Below, in pieces: positions 47,849-58,137 of a stretch of 64,000 bases of DNA. Numbering within the stretch: the first letter of the stretch is position 1; each line of letters starts with the position of its first letter. The notes beneath the pieces were generated by a model. That model was not told the origin of the DNA. It made no database searches and saw nothing but the letters and a program-made list of their open reading frames with translations. The DNA is taken from contig NW_022985190.1 of assembly GCF_010093535.1 (NCBI RefSeq), forward strand, positions 679,346-743,345, given 5' to 3'. This DNA comes from Lindgomyces ingoldianus (lineage: Eukaryota > Ascomycota > Dothideomycetes > Pleosporales > Lindgomycetaceae). The translations under genes were made by a program, and so were the position numbers.

Positions 47849-49028
47849 TCATAGTTCATCAAACGTGCGCAGCCCAGGGTCCGCTTCCGGGACTAAGATA
47901 GTCTTGGACAATGATGCGCTTGACTGGCATTTACTTCCAGTCGGCGAGGAGTTGATGAGCGCTTCTTTGGCAGACTCAGGGATTGGAGCATCAATGTGGT
48001 TGCTTCTCGACCCAAAATCTAGCGCTTTCTTAGAATCTATTGCGGAATGAACCGGTTTCAGTTGTTGGACGAGCATTGCAATAACAACGAGACCAATGAG
48101 GGTACCAAAAATGCCCCACAGGATACGAAGACGCCCTAGAGAGAATTTTAGAAGATGTGGTTCCAAATGTGCCCGGCAAACGTACTGGTGGTCCTAGCTT
48201 CCCATTTTGCCTCCAGCTTAGCCCTGGCGTCAACGCGACTCCGTGCTTCTACAAGCCTCTCATGAAGAGCAGACGCCTTGCCTTTGCCCGCCCTGATGCG
48301 TTCTTCCAAAGCCTCCACATGGCCCTGCTGGGTCCCAAAGTTATTAAAGCCATCGAACTGGACTTTGACTTCCTCTGTAAGCTCCTTTGTGTCCGCTTGG
48401 AAGTTCTCGTGAAGCTCCTTGGTCAGACCCGAAAGCTCCTGGAGGCTGCCTATCGTTTGCCTCAAGATAGCGACTTTCTCTAAAACCGAATAATATGTAT
48501 CGTCAAGCTGGCGAGATGCCTTCAAAGACTGGTCGGACAATGTCTGGAGGGAGGAACTAAGTTCGCTGAAGTCCGTCAGTAGCATTATTCAACTTATAGA
48601 ATATTTATAGCCCACTTTTCTCGAGCCTTGACTCTCGCACGCTCTCTAGCGACATCCTCCGGTGGAACTGGCTTCAGAGGATGGGGACGGGGTTTCGCAT
48701 CAGCTCTCAGTACGCTCACCCGCCTACTCTCCGGGACGCTTTGGGCGAGCGAATGATGTGAAGTCCGACTAGCCTGCTTTAAGAGATCGCCAAAACTTGT
48801 TGGTGGATGTAACTGTATCGCAGACTGCACTGTGTCCTTCCCATGGCGCGAATGATGGTGGTGGTGTCTATGCGGATGATGATGCAGCCCATGCAGGTGC
48901 GATCTCTTGGAAGTCGAAGAGCTCTGCGGGTGGATGCTCATGCGCGGCGGTGGATTCGGCGGTTGAAAAATGTTCGGTTGTAAATGCTGTGCCCCGTTGG
49001 GACGATCGTGGGCGTTAAACGCTTCCAT
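47849..49028 (-). CDS. Coiled-coil, single-pass membrane protein with His-rich N-terminus
   Basis: Three exons, complement(47849..48135, 48186..48565, 48616..49028), give 359 residues. Both introns are 50 bp. The first has a weak GTGGGC donor but a TACTGAC branch site and CTTCAG acceptor. Residues about 38-62 are His-rich (HGLHHHPHRHHHHHSRHGKD), followed by a basic stretch. Residues about 135-260 form a coiled coil (ELSSSLQTLSDQSLKASRQL, VEALEERIRAGKGKASALHE). One hydrophobic helix follows (LRILWGIFGTLIGLVVIAML), then a 70-residue acidic C-terminus, so the protein is probably anchored in an internal membrane. The family is not one I can name. The His cluster could bind metal, but that is speculation. 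Confidence 0.72.
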
Positions 49029-50715
49029 ATCATGTTGAAGGTGCGCGAGATATTTACTAAGTGCAGCACAGTGAGTGTTCTCTGCGGCTCGACTTGCGTC
49101 ACCAAGTCGCGCTAACCCTGAAACGGTACAACAATCACCAATTCACGTGGGCAAGACTGCGAGTTCTCCGCGCTGTATTCAGCACATCCTAGCAATGGTG
49201 ATTCGAAAATGTTCAGTTATTTGTTTTCTTCAACTGGTGGGCTAGTCTCCCGAAACTCATCTCTGGCCTGTATGAAGCTCCCTTCATCCCAAGTTGCCCC
49301 ATCCTCTCTCGACAACCGAGTATTCGAAAGTGTGTGTATGTCAGTTTGATGGACACTAGAAAGTCTCCGGTATTGCAATGATTACAGCGCTAAGCTGCCG
49401 TGACAGAGCATCCAAGCAGCGATGTGCCTCTCAGCAGGCGCATGTTTGGCCTCCCTCGTGGGTCGAGGTCACCAGGCGAACGTATATGTCTTTCCTGAGA
49501 CCTAAAGTGGTCTGCGCCTGACATCGGGAGTTTTGCTTCACGATTTGAGCATCTTGTTTCGTTTCTCTCGTCTCTTTAGACGATCGACTCGCTTCTTATG
49601 CATCTTCTCCTCCATCTTTTGGTACCTCTCTCTCTCCCCCTTGGCGGCTCTCTTCGTCCTTATAACTTCAATCCGTCGCTATTGCTGGGTCAGAAACAGT
49701 ATTTCATTATCTATCCCGTCGGGCACATACTTGTCGCGCCGCCTCCTTCTCCTCCTTCATATCCTTTTCCTTTGCCTTAGTAGCAGCATGAGCTTTTCTT
49801 TCCTCCGTACGTTTCGCGTAAGATGTCTGGTTGGCTCGTGGCCGGAATGCAGTCTTCGTCTGATGCCATTGTTTGCCTAAACCCAGCTGTGGTCAGTGCT
49901 GTGAAAGACCAGAAATTAACCCAGGGCCAACCACCGTTCGTGCGAAGTCCTTTCACACCAGACGTCTGCGCGACTGGTGCCAACATAGCTTGGGCTTCTT
50001 TGGACATTATGGGGAGCTTTCGAGCTGGCCCCAATTACGCGCAGAAAGGACCAGGTTCAGACGGTGAAGGGGTGAAGGGAAGTTTTGAGCAATGTAAGAT
50101 AAAATTTCCCGCCGAGAATTAGCCGGGTCCCGCCGAAGGGCATTCCGCACATGGAAGTTCCGTAAGTAGGGTGGGGCAGGTCAAACTATCAGCAGAGTGA
50201 ATAAAGACTTATCGTCTGAATCTGCTGGATGCTGGGTAAAAAAGGAAGGTCAATGATCTCCATTCTTCACTTTTCTTCCAGACTTCTGTTCACCTTCTCC
50301 GCGTCCATTTTGCCATCATATTCCGGCGCTGAACTCTACCTGCATTATCCATTCGACCCACGCTTTACTAGTATCTGAAAAGATCAACACGTGGACTGGG
50401 AGGTTCCGCATAGCCTAAACAAGATTGGTTCGTTTTGGGAAGCACACCTGCGCCGATTTCGTCGTTCTGCGTCTAACACCACGCCTTCCGAGCCACCGCC
50501 GATGAATATATAACAAGCCGGTTTCCTTGTCCCACCTCGGTCCGCCGAACGAAATCGTTTGTCTAAATTGCACATGATAAACATCCACACGTCAACCCGC
50601 ATCGTCCTCCTCACCTCTTCACCGCGTCCTGAGTGTCCTTCTTTTTAAGTTCACGATGAGTCCCTCATGATCTCTTGCGACGTCCTCCTCACAAACGGAC
50701 CTGACTTAGGGGCTT
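49029..50715. other. Large intergenic region with C/T-rich tracts
   Basis: 1.7 kb between divergent genes. A C/T-rich + strand tract runs at about 49545-49800 and again before 50715. Opposing short ORFs at 49777-50122 overlap completely and neither is recognisable. It probably contains promoters and leaders for the membrane protein and the carrier gene. Confidence 0.5.
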
Positions 50716-51808
50716 ATGGAAGTTACACAGAGTTCAGTACCAGTGGTAGAGAGTGGAGGTAAGCTTACCCACCAAGGTCTCGCGGGGGAAGCTCCCCCGA
50801 AAGACGTCGTCCATGGGCAAGGCGAGGAAGCCATAAAAGATATTACATGCGGATCGATCGCCGGTATTGTCGGCAAGTACGTCGAGTATCCTTTCGACAC
50901 GGTCAAGGTGCGCCTTCAGTCACAACCGGATCATCTACCCTTACAATTTACCGGACCGCTGGACTGCTTCAAGAAGTCGCTGAAGCAAGATGGATTTATT
51001 GGGATATACAGGGGTATAAGCGCACCGCTGGTCGGCGCCGCGGTGGAGACAAGCTGTCTGTTCTTTAGCGTGAGTCTAGTGGAACAGACTACAGGGGATT
51101 CAAGCGATCGGCTCACGCATTTGACAGTACCGCATAGCGCAGGATGCCATGAAGGCAACCATTTATCCAGAGATGAAGCATGACCCTGAGCAGGAGTTAC
51201 CGTACTCAACACTGCTCTGGTGTGGCGCCGCGTCGGGTGCATTCACGTCACTCTTCCTCACACCAATCGAATTGGTTAAGTGTAAAATGCAGGTCCTTCC
51301 TGCCGCAAACATCGCAAGGCCTGGGATTCTCAACATCATTGGGTCCATTTACCGCCACCAAGGATTGATGGGATATTGGCACGGTCAATTGGGCACCCTC
51401 ATCCGTGAAACCGGGGGATCTGCAGCCTGGTTTGGCGGCTTTGAGGGCATGAAGCTCTTGTTCAAGAAATTTAGCCATCCTGCACCGGGTCATGAAGGCG
51501 ATGACCTCCCCGTATACCAGAGAATGGCGGCCGGAGCCGTCGCAGGCATGTCATACAACTTCCTGTTCTACCCAGCAGACACGATTAAGTCCAGGATGCA
51601 GACAGAGGACGTCAAACAAATCACCGGAGGCAAGTCGACCTTCGGCGCTGTTGGCAGGGTGTTATGGAAGCAACATGGCCTGAAAGGACTCTATCGCGGA
51701 TGTGGTATTACCGTGGCAAGGTCCGCGCCCAGCTCAGCATTTATTTTCACTGTGTATGAGGAATTGAGGAAGAGGTGGCCTGAGCGATCCATCCATAGAG
51801 CGAATTAA
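50716..51808 (+). CDS. arg-13: Mitochondrial ornithine/basic amino acid carrier (ARG-13/ORC type)
   Basis: Two exons (50716..51069, 51128..51808) give 344 residues. The 58 bp intron joins SCLFFS to [15 protein letters not shown]. Three carrier repeats are clear, each with the signature motif: [22 protein letters not shown] and [11 protein letters not shown]. Other markers are [56 protein letters not shown] and [20 protein letters not shown] and E in the RETGG contact region fit ornithine carriers (yeast Ort1, Neurospora ARG-13), which exchange ornithine for H+ or citrulline across the inner membrane in arginine synthesis. A 40-residue polar N-terminus precedes the first helix. Confidence 0.92.
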
Positions 51809-52408
51809 TTGGCATTTTCATGGCGTTGAAATCCAGGAGTCGGCATTTACGGAGGGGCACCAGGCACCCGAATAGAGCGCACATGGGGAGCAAACCAAGG
51901 ATTAGAGTAGCGGCGCTGGACGGACTGCATTGTTAGTGATACCAAAAGCTAGGCCAATACTAGATCCATAACCTGATATTTGAATTTATTGATATAACCA
52001 TCTGAATTGAAAATACGTATAGACCCTTTGCACGAGCAACCCCTATGAGCGAAGGGCACATGTAAAATCGCGGCCACAAGATCTAATCTTCACATGTCAA
52101 GCACCCCTGTCATGTGGCTGGACGGACACAGAGTGTGGGGAAATGGGCTGCCGGTGTTGTGACGCGAGCCGAGGAAGATGCCATTCATCACTCACGACAA
52201 CGGCGCATGCAAGTTCGCCGAGCCGGAAACACCACAAGCCTCTCACAACCCGTTCTCAATGGTCCTGTGCACACAGACCCCGTGCTGTTTTCTCCTTCTC
52301 TTAATAACATCAACACTGTTGAATCGTACCCTCGCCAGCTAGAAGCAATCGCTAAGTCAGCAGACCGAGGTTGGAAGCTCCGAGTCCGAAGCTCGACATA
52401 GTATCTCA
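51809..52408. other. Intergenic region
   Basis: 600 bp between co-directional genes. The right half (52110-52400) is an open + strand frame of 95 residues with no recognisable motif, probably part of the leader of the next gene. Confidence 0.5.
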
Positions 52409-53329
52409 ATGGACCGGCTACAGGCGCTCGAGGTACGGTATCACCAGACAGGGCTTTCGAAAAACTTCCGGGCTAATCTTTTGTATAGTCTGCACTCGAG
52501 AAAATAGTCCTGAACCCACAGTACCATGACATTCTCACGCTCGTGAAAGGCATCCGCAATGGCATTGTCTATGGGACCAAAGTGCGGTTTCCGCACGCTT
52601 TGGTGTCTGATCTCTATCTTCCATCATTTTGTACCTCATACTGACATTGTCACTTTATAGAATGATATTTCTCTTCCGCCACGGCTCGTACGTCCCCCAA
52701 TGTCTCCCCATCCTCCCTTCCCTCCAGCTCCCACTAACTCTCCACTCCCCTCCTCCCAGATTACGCTCCAAATGCTGGCTCGTCTTCAAAGCCACCCGCC
52801 AACATGCCCGCAACCTCGGCCTCTTTGCTCTTGCATACAAATCTACCATGCTTCTCCTCCGGTACACCTCCCCAACCGGTAAAGAACGCCATTACGACGC
52901 ATTCCTCGCGGGCCTTTTCGGCGGCTACATGGTCTTCGGCCGCGACATCCACAACTCAGTTTCCCAACAAATCGTCATATATGTGTTCGCTCGAGTATGT
53001 CTAGCGATAGCGAAGCTAGCTGTGCAACCGCGAGGCGTGGGGAAGATCGAAGGCGGCGGAGGAGGCATGGGTCTAATATCCAACGAGCAGCTCAGGAGAG
53101 AAATCACACGGAATGCGTGGCCTGCTTTTGCGAGTGTGAGTTGGGCTATGGTCATGTATGTCTTCAGATGGCATCCAGAGACTGTGCAGCCCAGTTTGAG
53201 GAGTAGTATGCAGTATATGTGGGTCCTCCAGGGTTATTGCCTTGCGCTAGGCTTTTACTGACTATACTCAGATATGTACAATCGGATCATTGGGATTCGC
53301 TAAGGAATTTCGTCTGGCATAACAAATGA
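52409..53329 (+). CDS. PXMP4: Peroxisomal membrane protein PXMP4/PMP24-like
   Basis: Five exons (52409..52432, 52489..52604, 52661..52687, 52760..53218, 53272..53329) give 227 residues. Small exons of 24 and 27 nt are required to join MDRLQALE, SALEKIVLNPQYHDILTLVK, GIRNGIVYGTKVRFPHALVM, IFLFRHGS, LRSKCWLVFKATRQHARNLG and the core. Further conserved blocks are LRYTSPTGKERHYDAFLAGL, FGGYMVFGRDIHNSVSQQIV and, after the last intron, YIYVQSDHWDSLRNFVWHNK at the C-terminus. This matches PXMP4, a Tim17/22/23-superfamily protein of the peroxisomal membrane. The molecular role of the family is not settled; a channel or membrane-organising function is discussed. The splice model is supported at each junction by family-like sequence. 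Confidence 0.9.
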
Positions 53330-55091
53330 ACCCGACACAAGGGAAGGAGATGCTGTCTGGGGAGCTAGTTTGTAAGCGACTCACGTTTGCTTCATGTGTA
53401 TGATTCACTATCCTGTATGATTTAAACACAGTGGTAACTGCATGAGAGAGACACAGTTTGGAGGGGCGTTTTGCGTGTGTGATCCTCATTGCACTTAGAA
53501 GACATGCGAGAAATAGAAATAGAAGATGTAGAATTACAGCTCTGTTGTACTGCGCTAGGGTCTACCCCGCATGGCTTAATTGCTGCAGAGAACGTTACAT
53601 CTGCATGACTATCCTGTGCAAACGTCATGAAGTTTGCCTACACTATCCCAATTGAGTCGGCGAGGACCATAATCCAATCTAGGAAACCCTAGTCTTGAGG
53701 TTGGGTGTAGGATTCAGCGACTGATGCTATTCGTCTAACCGCGTATCTGGAGCCCCCGGAGATGCTTCATTCTCTGCCTCAGCTTGCGTCTCGCAGGACC
53801 AACAATGCCCAAGAAACCGCACGCCCGTATGCAATTGATTGGCAGTTGAAATATACTTTAGGCAGACTAGTGTCGAGTGATCCGATGCTGTGCCCTTGAG
53901 CAACCCAAAGAGTGTCGTTTACCACTGTCCTCCAGAAAGCAGATGACAGCCAGCGCAGTTTTTCTCAGACCGGTCTGTAGTCGGGTCAAAAATACTGCTG
54001 CACTCACAACGCAAAAGGAACCCAACCTAGAAATACCGGCAACAAGCGAAAACGGGCGCACGTGCTGAAATGCACGTGTTCGATTGATGCAGGATCGACT
54101 GGGATGGTAAAATAGGGCCACGAATGAGGGAGAGAGATAGCCGCGAGCCGGGCGCGGAGGAGAAACAAAAGAGGTGGAGGAACAGGATGGGAGATCGGGG
54201 AACGCCTATGAAGATACCGAACGGCGTAATGTGCGGAGAATGGAGCGGTGAACTAAATAGGAATAGTGCTCAGAAGCAAAAGTTCGGGTTTCTGCTCGGC
54301 AGAACTCGTAGCTGGTACCACGTCAGTCAGGTTGTGGGCTACATGTCATAACTTGAGGTAGTTCGAATTGTCGATGGAGGGTTCAGGAAGCGCGGTTATG
54401 TTCGGCCGTGTCAGCCTGACCGGAGAGTAGAGGTGTGTGACTCGGATACTGATGGATACTTGGGCTGCCATACAAGTACTACTGATGAATTGTGAACTGT
54501 AAACAACGTAGGGAACACGGGGATGGCTACCGTTGGTGTTGGTGGTGTGGAACTGGGCACGAGGGTCGTTCTCCGCTGCCTTATGGAGGTTATGGGAATT
54601 GCAAATCAACATCCACTTCCATACAATTGGGTACGCACCTTGGCCAAAGGGACGACGTGTCATCAGTCTTGTAAATCACAGGACCGCTGTGTCCTGCGAA
54701 ACATGCTCGTCTCGGCTTGCCCGGGCTTGATCTTCCTTGCGTCAAGAATGCATAAATGTCATCGATTCTCGTTCCCAAGCCCTTCTGTTTCTCTCCCGAA
54801 TTCTAGCTCTGATTTCTTTCTCTCTGGCTCTTGTAAGATCTGATCTGTGTTATTCAAAATTCTTCTACTCTTGGAGTCGGTTGGTCTTATCTAACTTGTC
54901 CAACTTTCCATGACCGGACCTACCTAACTTGAACGATATCCTCCTTACCTTAGAGTACTTTCAGCTTTTTATTGGATTTTATTTTTTGTTGGCCCTCTTC
55001 AGAAGTAAGTCACCAACAAGGCCGTGATATTTGCCGTGAAGGGAAGCTTGGGCATAGCGGGACAAGTGTGGTAGCTACGAGCGCTAATCCA
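53330..55091. other. Gene-poor intergenic region
   Basis: 1.8 kb with no convincing coding frame. A T-rich tract lies at about 54960-55000. Short ORFs on both strands overlap each other and contain no motif. Confidence 0.5.
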
Positions 55092-55889
55092 ATGTTAGCT
55101 TTCCATTCACACAACAAATACAAAAAAGCCCTTACCAACATGCTACACTTTTACGAAACCAACGAGGCACTTTATGAAGCCAGCCAAGAGACAACATCCC
55201 GGGACCGGCCTCCCCAATTGAACCAGACCGTGTGCGGTTGTTGGAGTGGTAGCGGTTGCAATCACATAGTTGATGAGGGAGTGGATAGTGGGAGAAGTAG
55301 TAGTGAAGACGGTGCCTCGACACAAATGCTAGAAACGCTTGGTGTTGCTTCTGACCATTCCGAGATAGATGAGGTATTTCCTCCCTGCTCAGACGACCCC
55401 GAAGAACATGTGAGCTTGGAATCCTTTGCGGCCCAACGGTCATCATTCTACCCCGAAGAAGAAATCCGGGAAATTCGAACAAAATTCGGAGGATTCTTGA
55501 ATAGCACGGAGGGCTTCCGACTCAGCCAGCATGCGATTGGTATTGAGGAACGACCCATGCACGTGCATCGAGTGCATATTCTCCTCCACGACGGCGATGA
55601 CGCAGCGAACAGCATGAGAAACGAACCAAACAGCAGTGACGACCACAGCATTGTAACTTCAGAAAACATGAGTGTTCGTTGTATGTCCCCTGGACCGGGC
55701 CTAGGGTCATGGATTGAGGACCGGGTGAACGGATACCACTTCCTAGACTCCCCTCTTCGACTCACTCCGCAACGCCGATACTGTCGAGGGTTGGTGGCAT
55801 CGCATCTTGTTTTGCGGGACGACATGGTGTGCGCCGAATCTGCTGAGGGCTTTCTTGAGGATAGTTCTAAGTTTGGTGGCTTCCGTTGA
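55092..55889 (+). CDS. Orphan acidic hypothetical protein
   Basis: The frame is open from 54972 (a non-ATG codon), and the first ATG in it is at 55092 (MLAFHSHNKYKKAL), giving 265 residues. The protein is acidic and Ser-rich and likely disordered. Two copies of a short motif stand out: REIRTKFGGFLNSTEGF near the centre and EGFLEDSSKFGGFR at the very end, as if the order of EGFL and KFGGF were inverted. No signal peptide, membrane helix or known domain is seen, and antisense frames are also partly open. It could be a lineage-specific gene, or a chance ORF in a gene-poor stretch. Confidence 0.5.
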   Translation: MLAFHSHNKYKKALTNMLHFYETNEALYEASQETTSRDRPPQLNQTVCGCWSGSGCNHIVDEGVDSGRSSSEDGASTQMLETLGVASDHSEIDEVFPPCSDDPEEHVSLESFAAQRSSFYPEEEIREIRTKFGGFLNSTEGFRLSQHAIGIEERPMHVHRVHILLHDGDDAANSMRNEPNSSDDHSIVTSENMSVRCMSPGPGLGSWIEDRVNGYHFLDSPLRLTPQRRYCRGLVASHLVLRDDMVCAESAEGFLEDSSKFGGFR

Positions 55890-58137
55890 GATACGAATGT
55901 TGAAGAAGAGAAACATCTTTGAATGTCGACACTCGAAACACCTTGTGACCGACTGTCCTTAAACTAGTTCCTTATTTGGCTCGGGATCATGTTGGTGATA
56001 TCAAACCAGGAAGTTGGGCGAAATTGTATTGATTCGGGCAGGGTTTGGTCTCTCTTTCGATTCCTTTGGGGTTATCAGGGTATCAATCTTAAGGACGACA
56101 CTAAATTGGAAAATTTCTCTTTTCTGCACAGGTTTAGTTGGCCAAAGTCTTCTCCAGACACTTGTGATTCGATGTGAACCCGATTGAAATTGCTGAGTCC
56201 TGGCAACCTGAGATGGCAATCCATTACAACGAAACAAGTGCCCAGGTGAGATTGGAGCCCAGAAATCTATGGTATTCGGTCCTTTGGGTTGGAAGGAAGA
56301 ATCGGGAGATCCAAAGCCGTTTCGAATAGGAAGGGAAAGTGGTCGTGCGTGCCCTTACTATACTCATCACTTGGTCTATGCGCAACATACTGCTTTCTCA
56401 TCAGGTCTGGCCAGAATTGTTGAATACCGTCCAGGTGCTCAATGGAAGGCGAGACTTGTGACTTTGACTTGTGCAGAACGCGTGCTCGAGTTATTTGACG
56501 ATGAAAGGGGTTGATTCCGCTGGCTTGGCCACGAGTCCACGACGGACGCTTGCTATTGAACGTTTGAAGAATACGAAGGCGCGTGCACTGGTCCATGCCA
56601 AAATGAATTCGCACGGCCGTGAAAATGAGGTTTGAGGCATTATTCACCATTTCGAGATGAGGGTGCTTTCGTGACTCCTGAACACATCAAAGAAAAATCG
56701 CGAGCATCAGATGGACATCTCTAGCTAGTTTGGTCGGCTCATTGCAGCGGTCAGGAATGCAATTCGCTCATCAACCCGCATGGCGTCCGGGAATGGGAGT
56801 GTTTTGTGCGTCCGTTGACCAGCCACGTCCATTGGAAACGGCGCAGATCCCCAAGTGTCCGCTCACCGACGGGTTCCCAGCGAAAGTCTCCTCTGGCCGC
56901 ATCTGCATAGCATCGTCCATGTCTCTGTCATCAGACCCTCGACTGGTCCCTCTCACCTTACTTAACACGTTGATTCCGTGCTAGCAGGAATCGTCGGTGG
57001 CTGACTGGCTGCGGCGTCGAAGGCTGAGTCCACCTGTCCAGCTTCGAGCGCTCGTCCTCGCAACTAAATATCGCTTATCAGGGTTCCAGCTGGAATGACT
57101 TCGATGCCCCGGATTACACCACCCCTTTTGCTTCTGTATTATTTATATCTTCTAAATAGACTAGACTGGGCACGCATACGCTGTTCTACTATCTTTCTCA
57201 ATCCGCTCCGGGTCTCTCCCTGATCTGTTCAGCATCGCGCGCTGCTATCGAGGCCTGGCTTGTGAAAGTCCAGAATCCCTGCATTCAACAAGACCACCTC
57301 ACCCCATACTACGCTATCCCCCGAGCCTCCGGAGCCTCAATCGACAGTATTAAGCCTCCAAGCGACGTTAACAACGACCTGAACTCAGGCCGTGGAACCA
57401 AATTGCGCTATTCGCTTTGTGGTACACCTCTTGGTTGAATCCGCTCGCATCCACGGTTCAATACGTCACTGTGTGCTGGGCATGAAAATATTCCTGCTTG
57501 ACACACCGTACACTGTAGTCTTTCACATGAAGATACCTCTCCGAGGATCAATTCCTCAGAGGGAGACTTCTCGGGTGAGATAGTCAACTGTCGTGTGCTC
57601 GTTGCGGCCTCGACCGACCGGTAAGGTATGCATTACTCGTCATCATTATCAACCCTTACAAAAGAATCTGCTTTAACATGTGCACAGTTCAGCACAGCAA
57701 CTCTACGGCAACCCCTCGCACGATATATATCTACGAAATACACATAGTGCACAGCCGAACCACGAATACGTGTGGAAGCGGTATTTGGGATCCGAACGAG
57801 GTCTGGTCGCAATTGAAATTGACGGGCAAAGGGGACCTTCGTAGTCCGCTAGACTGAGGACTTGCAACGAGGCGCGGAGCCTCACTCCGGACGCAACAAC
57901 TGTCTCCCGATTTCACCCGATAACCCCTTTCCCCGCATTCCAGCTGCGCATCCGCACGCCTATCCCACGAGTTTGCCTTGCACTAGTCGCGGATAGTCGA
58001 CTAGTCCAGTCTCCACGGACAGCCGACAAGTCAGTCCTACTGTGACAGGACTTGGTAGTGTCAGAGTCACCCCGGGCCATGAGCATAAAGGGGCCTTGAT
58101 CGACAAATCACATTGGATAGTGATATAATAATCCAAA
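55890..58137. other. Gene-poor intergenic region
   Basis: 2.2 kb without a supported gene. GACTAGTC-type palindromic text (TAGTCGACTAGTC) is seen near 57990-58010. The right end includes the leader of the next gene with TATAATAATCC just before its ATG. Confidence 0.5.

Noticed and set aside
49777..50122. Two fully overlapping ORFs on opposite strands (about 77 and 99 codons)
   Set aside because: Neither is recognisable and I cannot tell whether either is translated.
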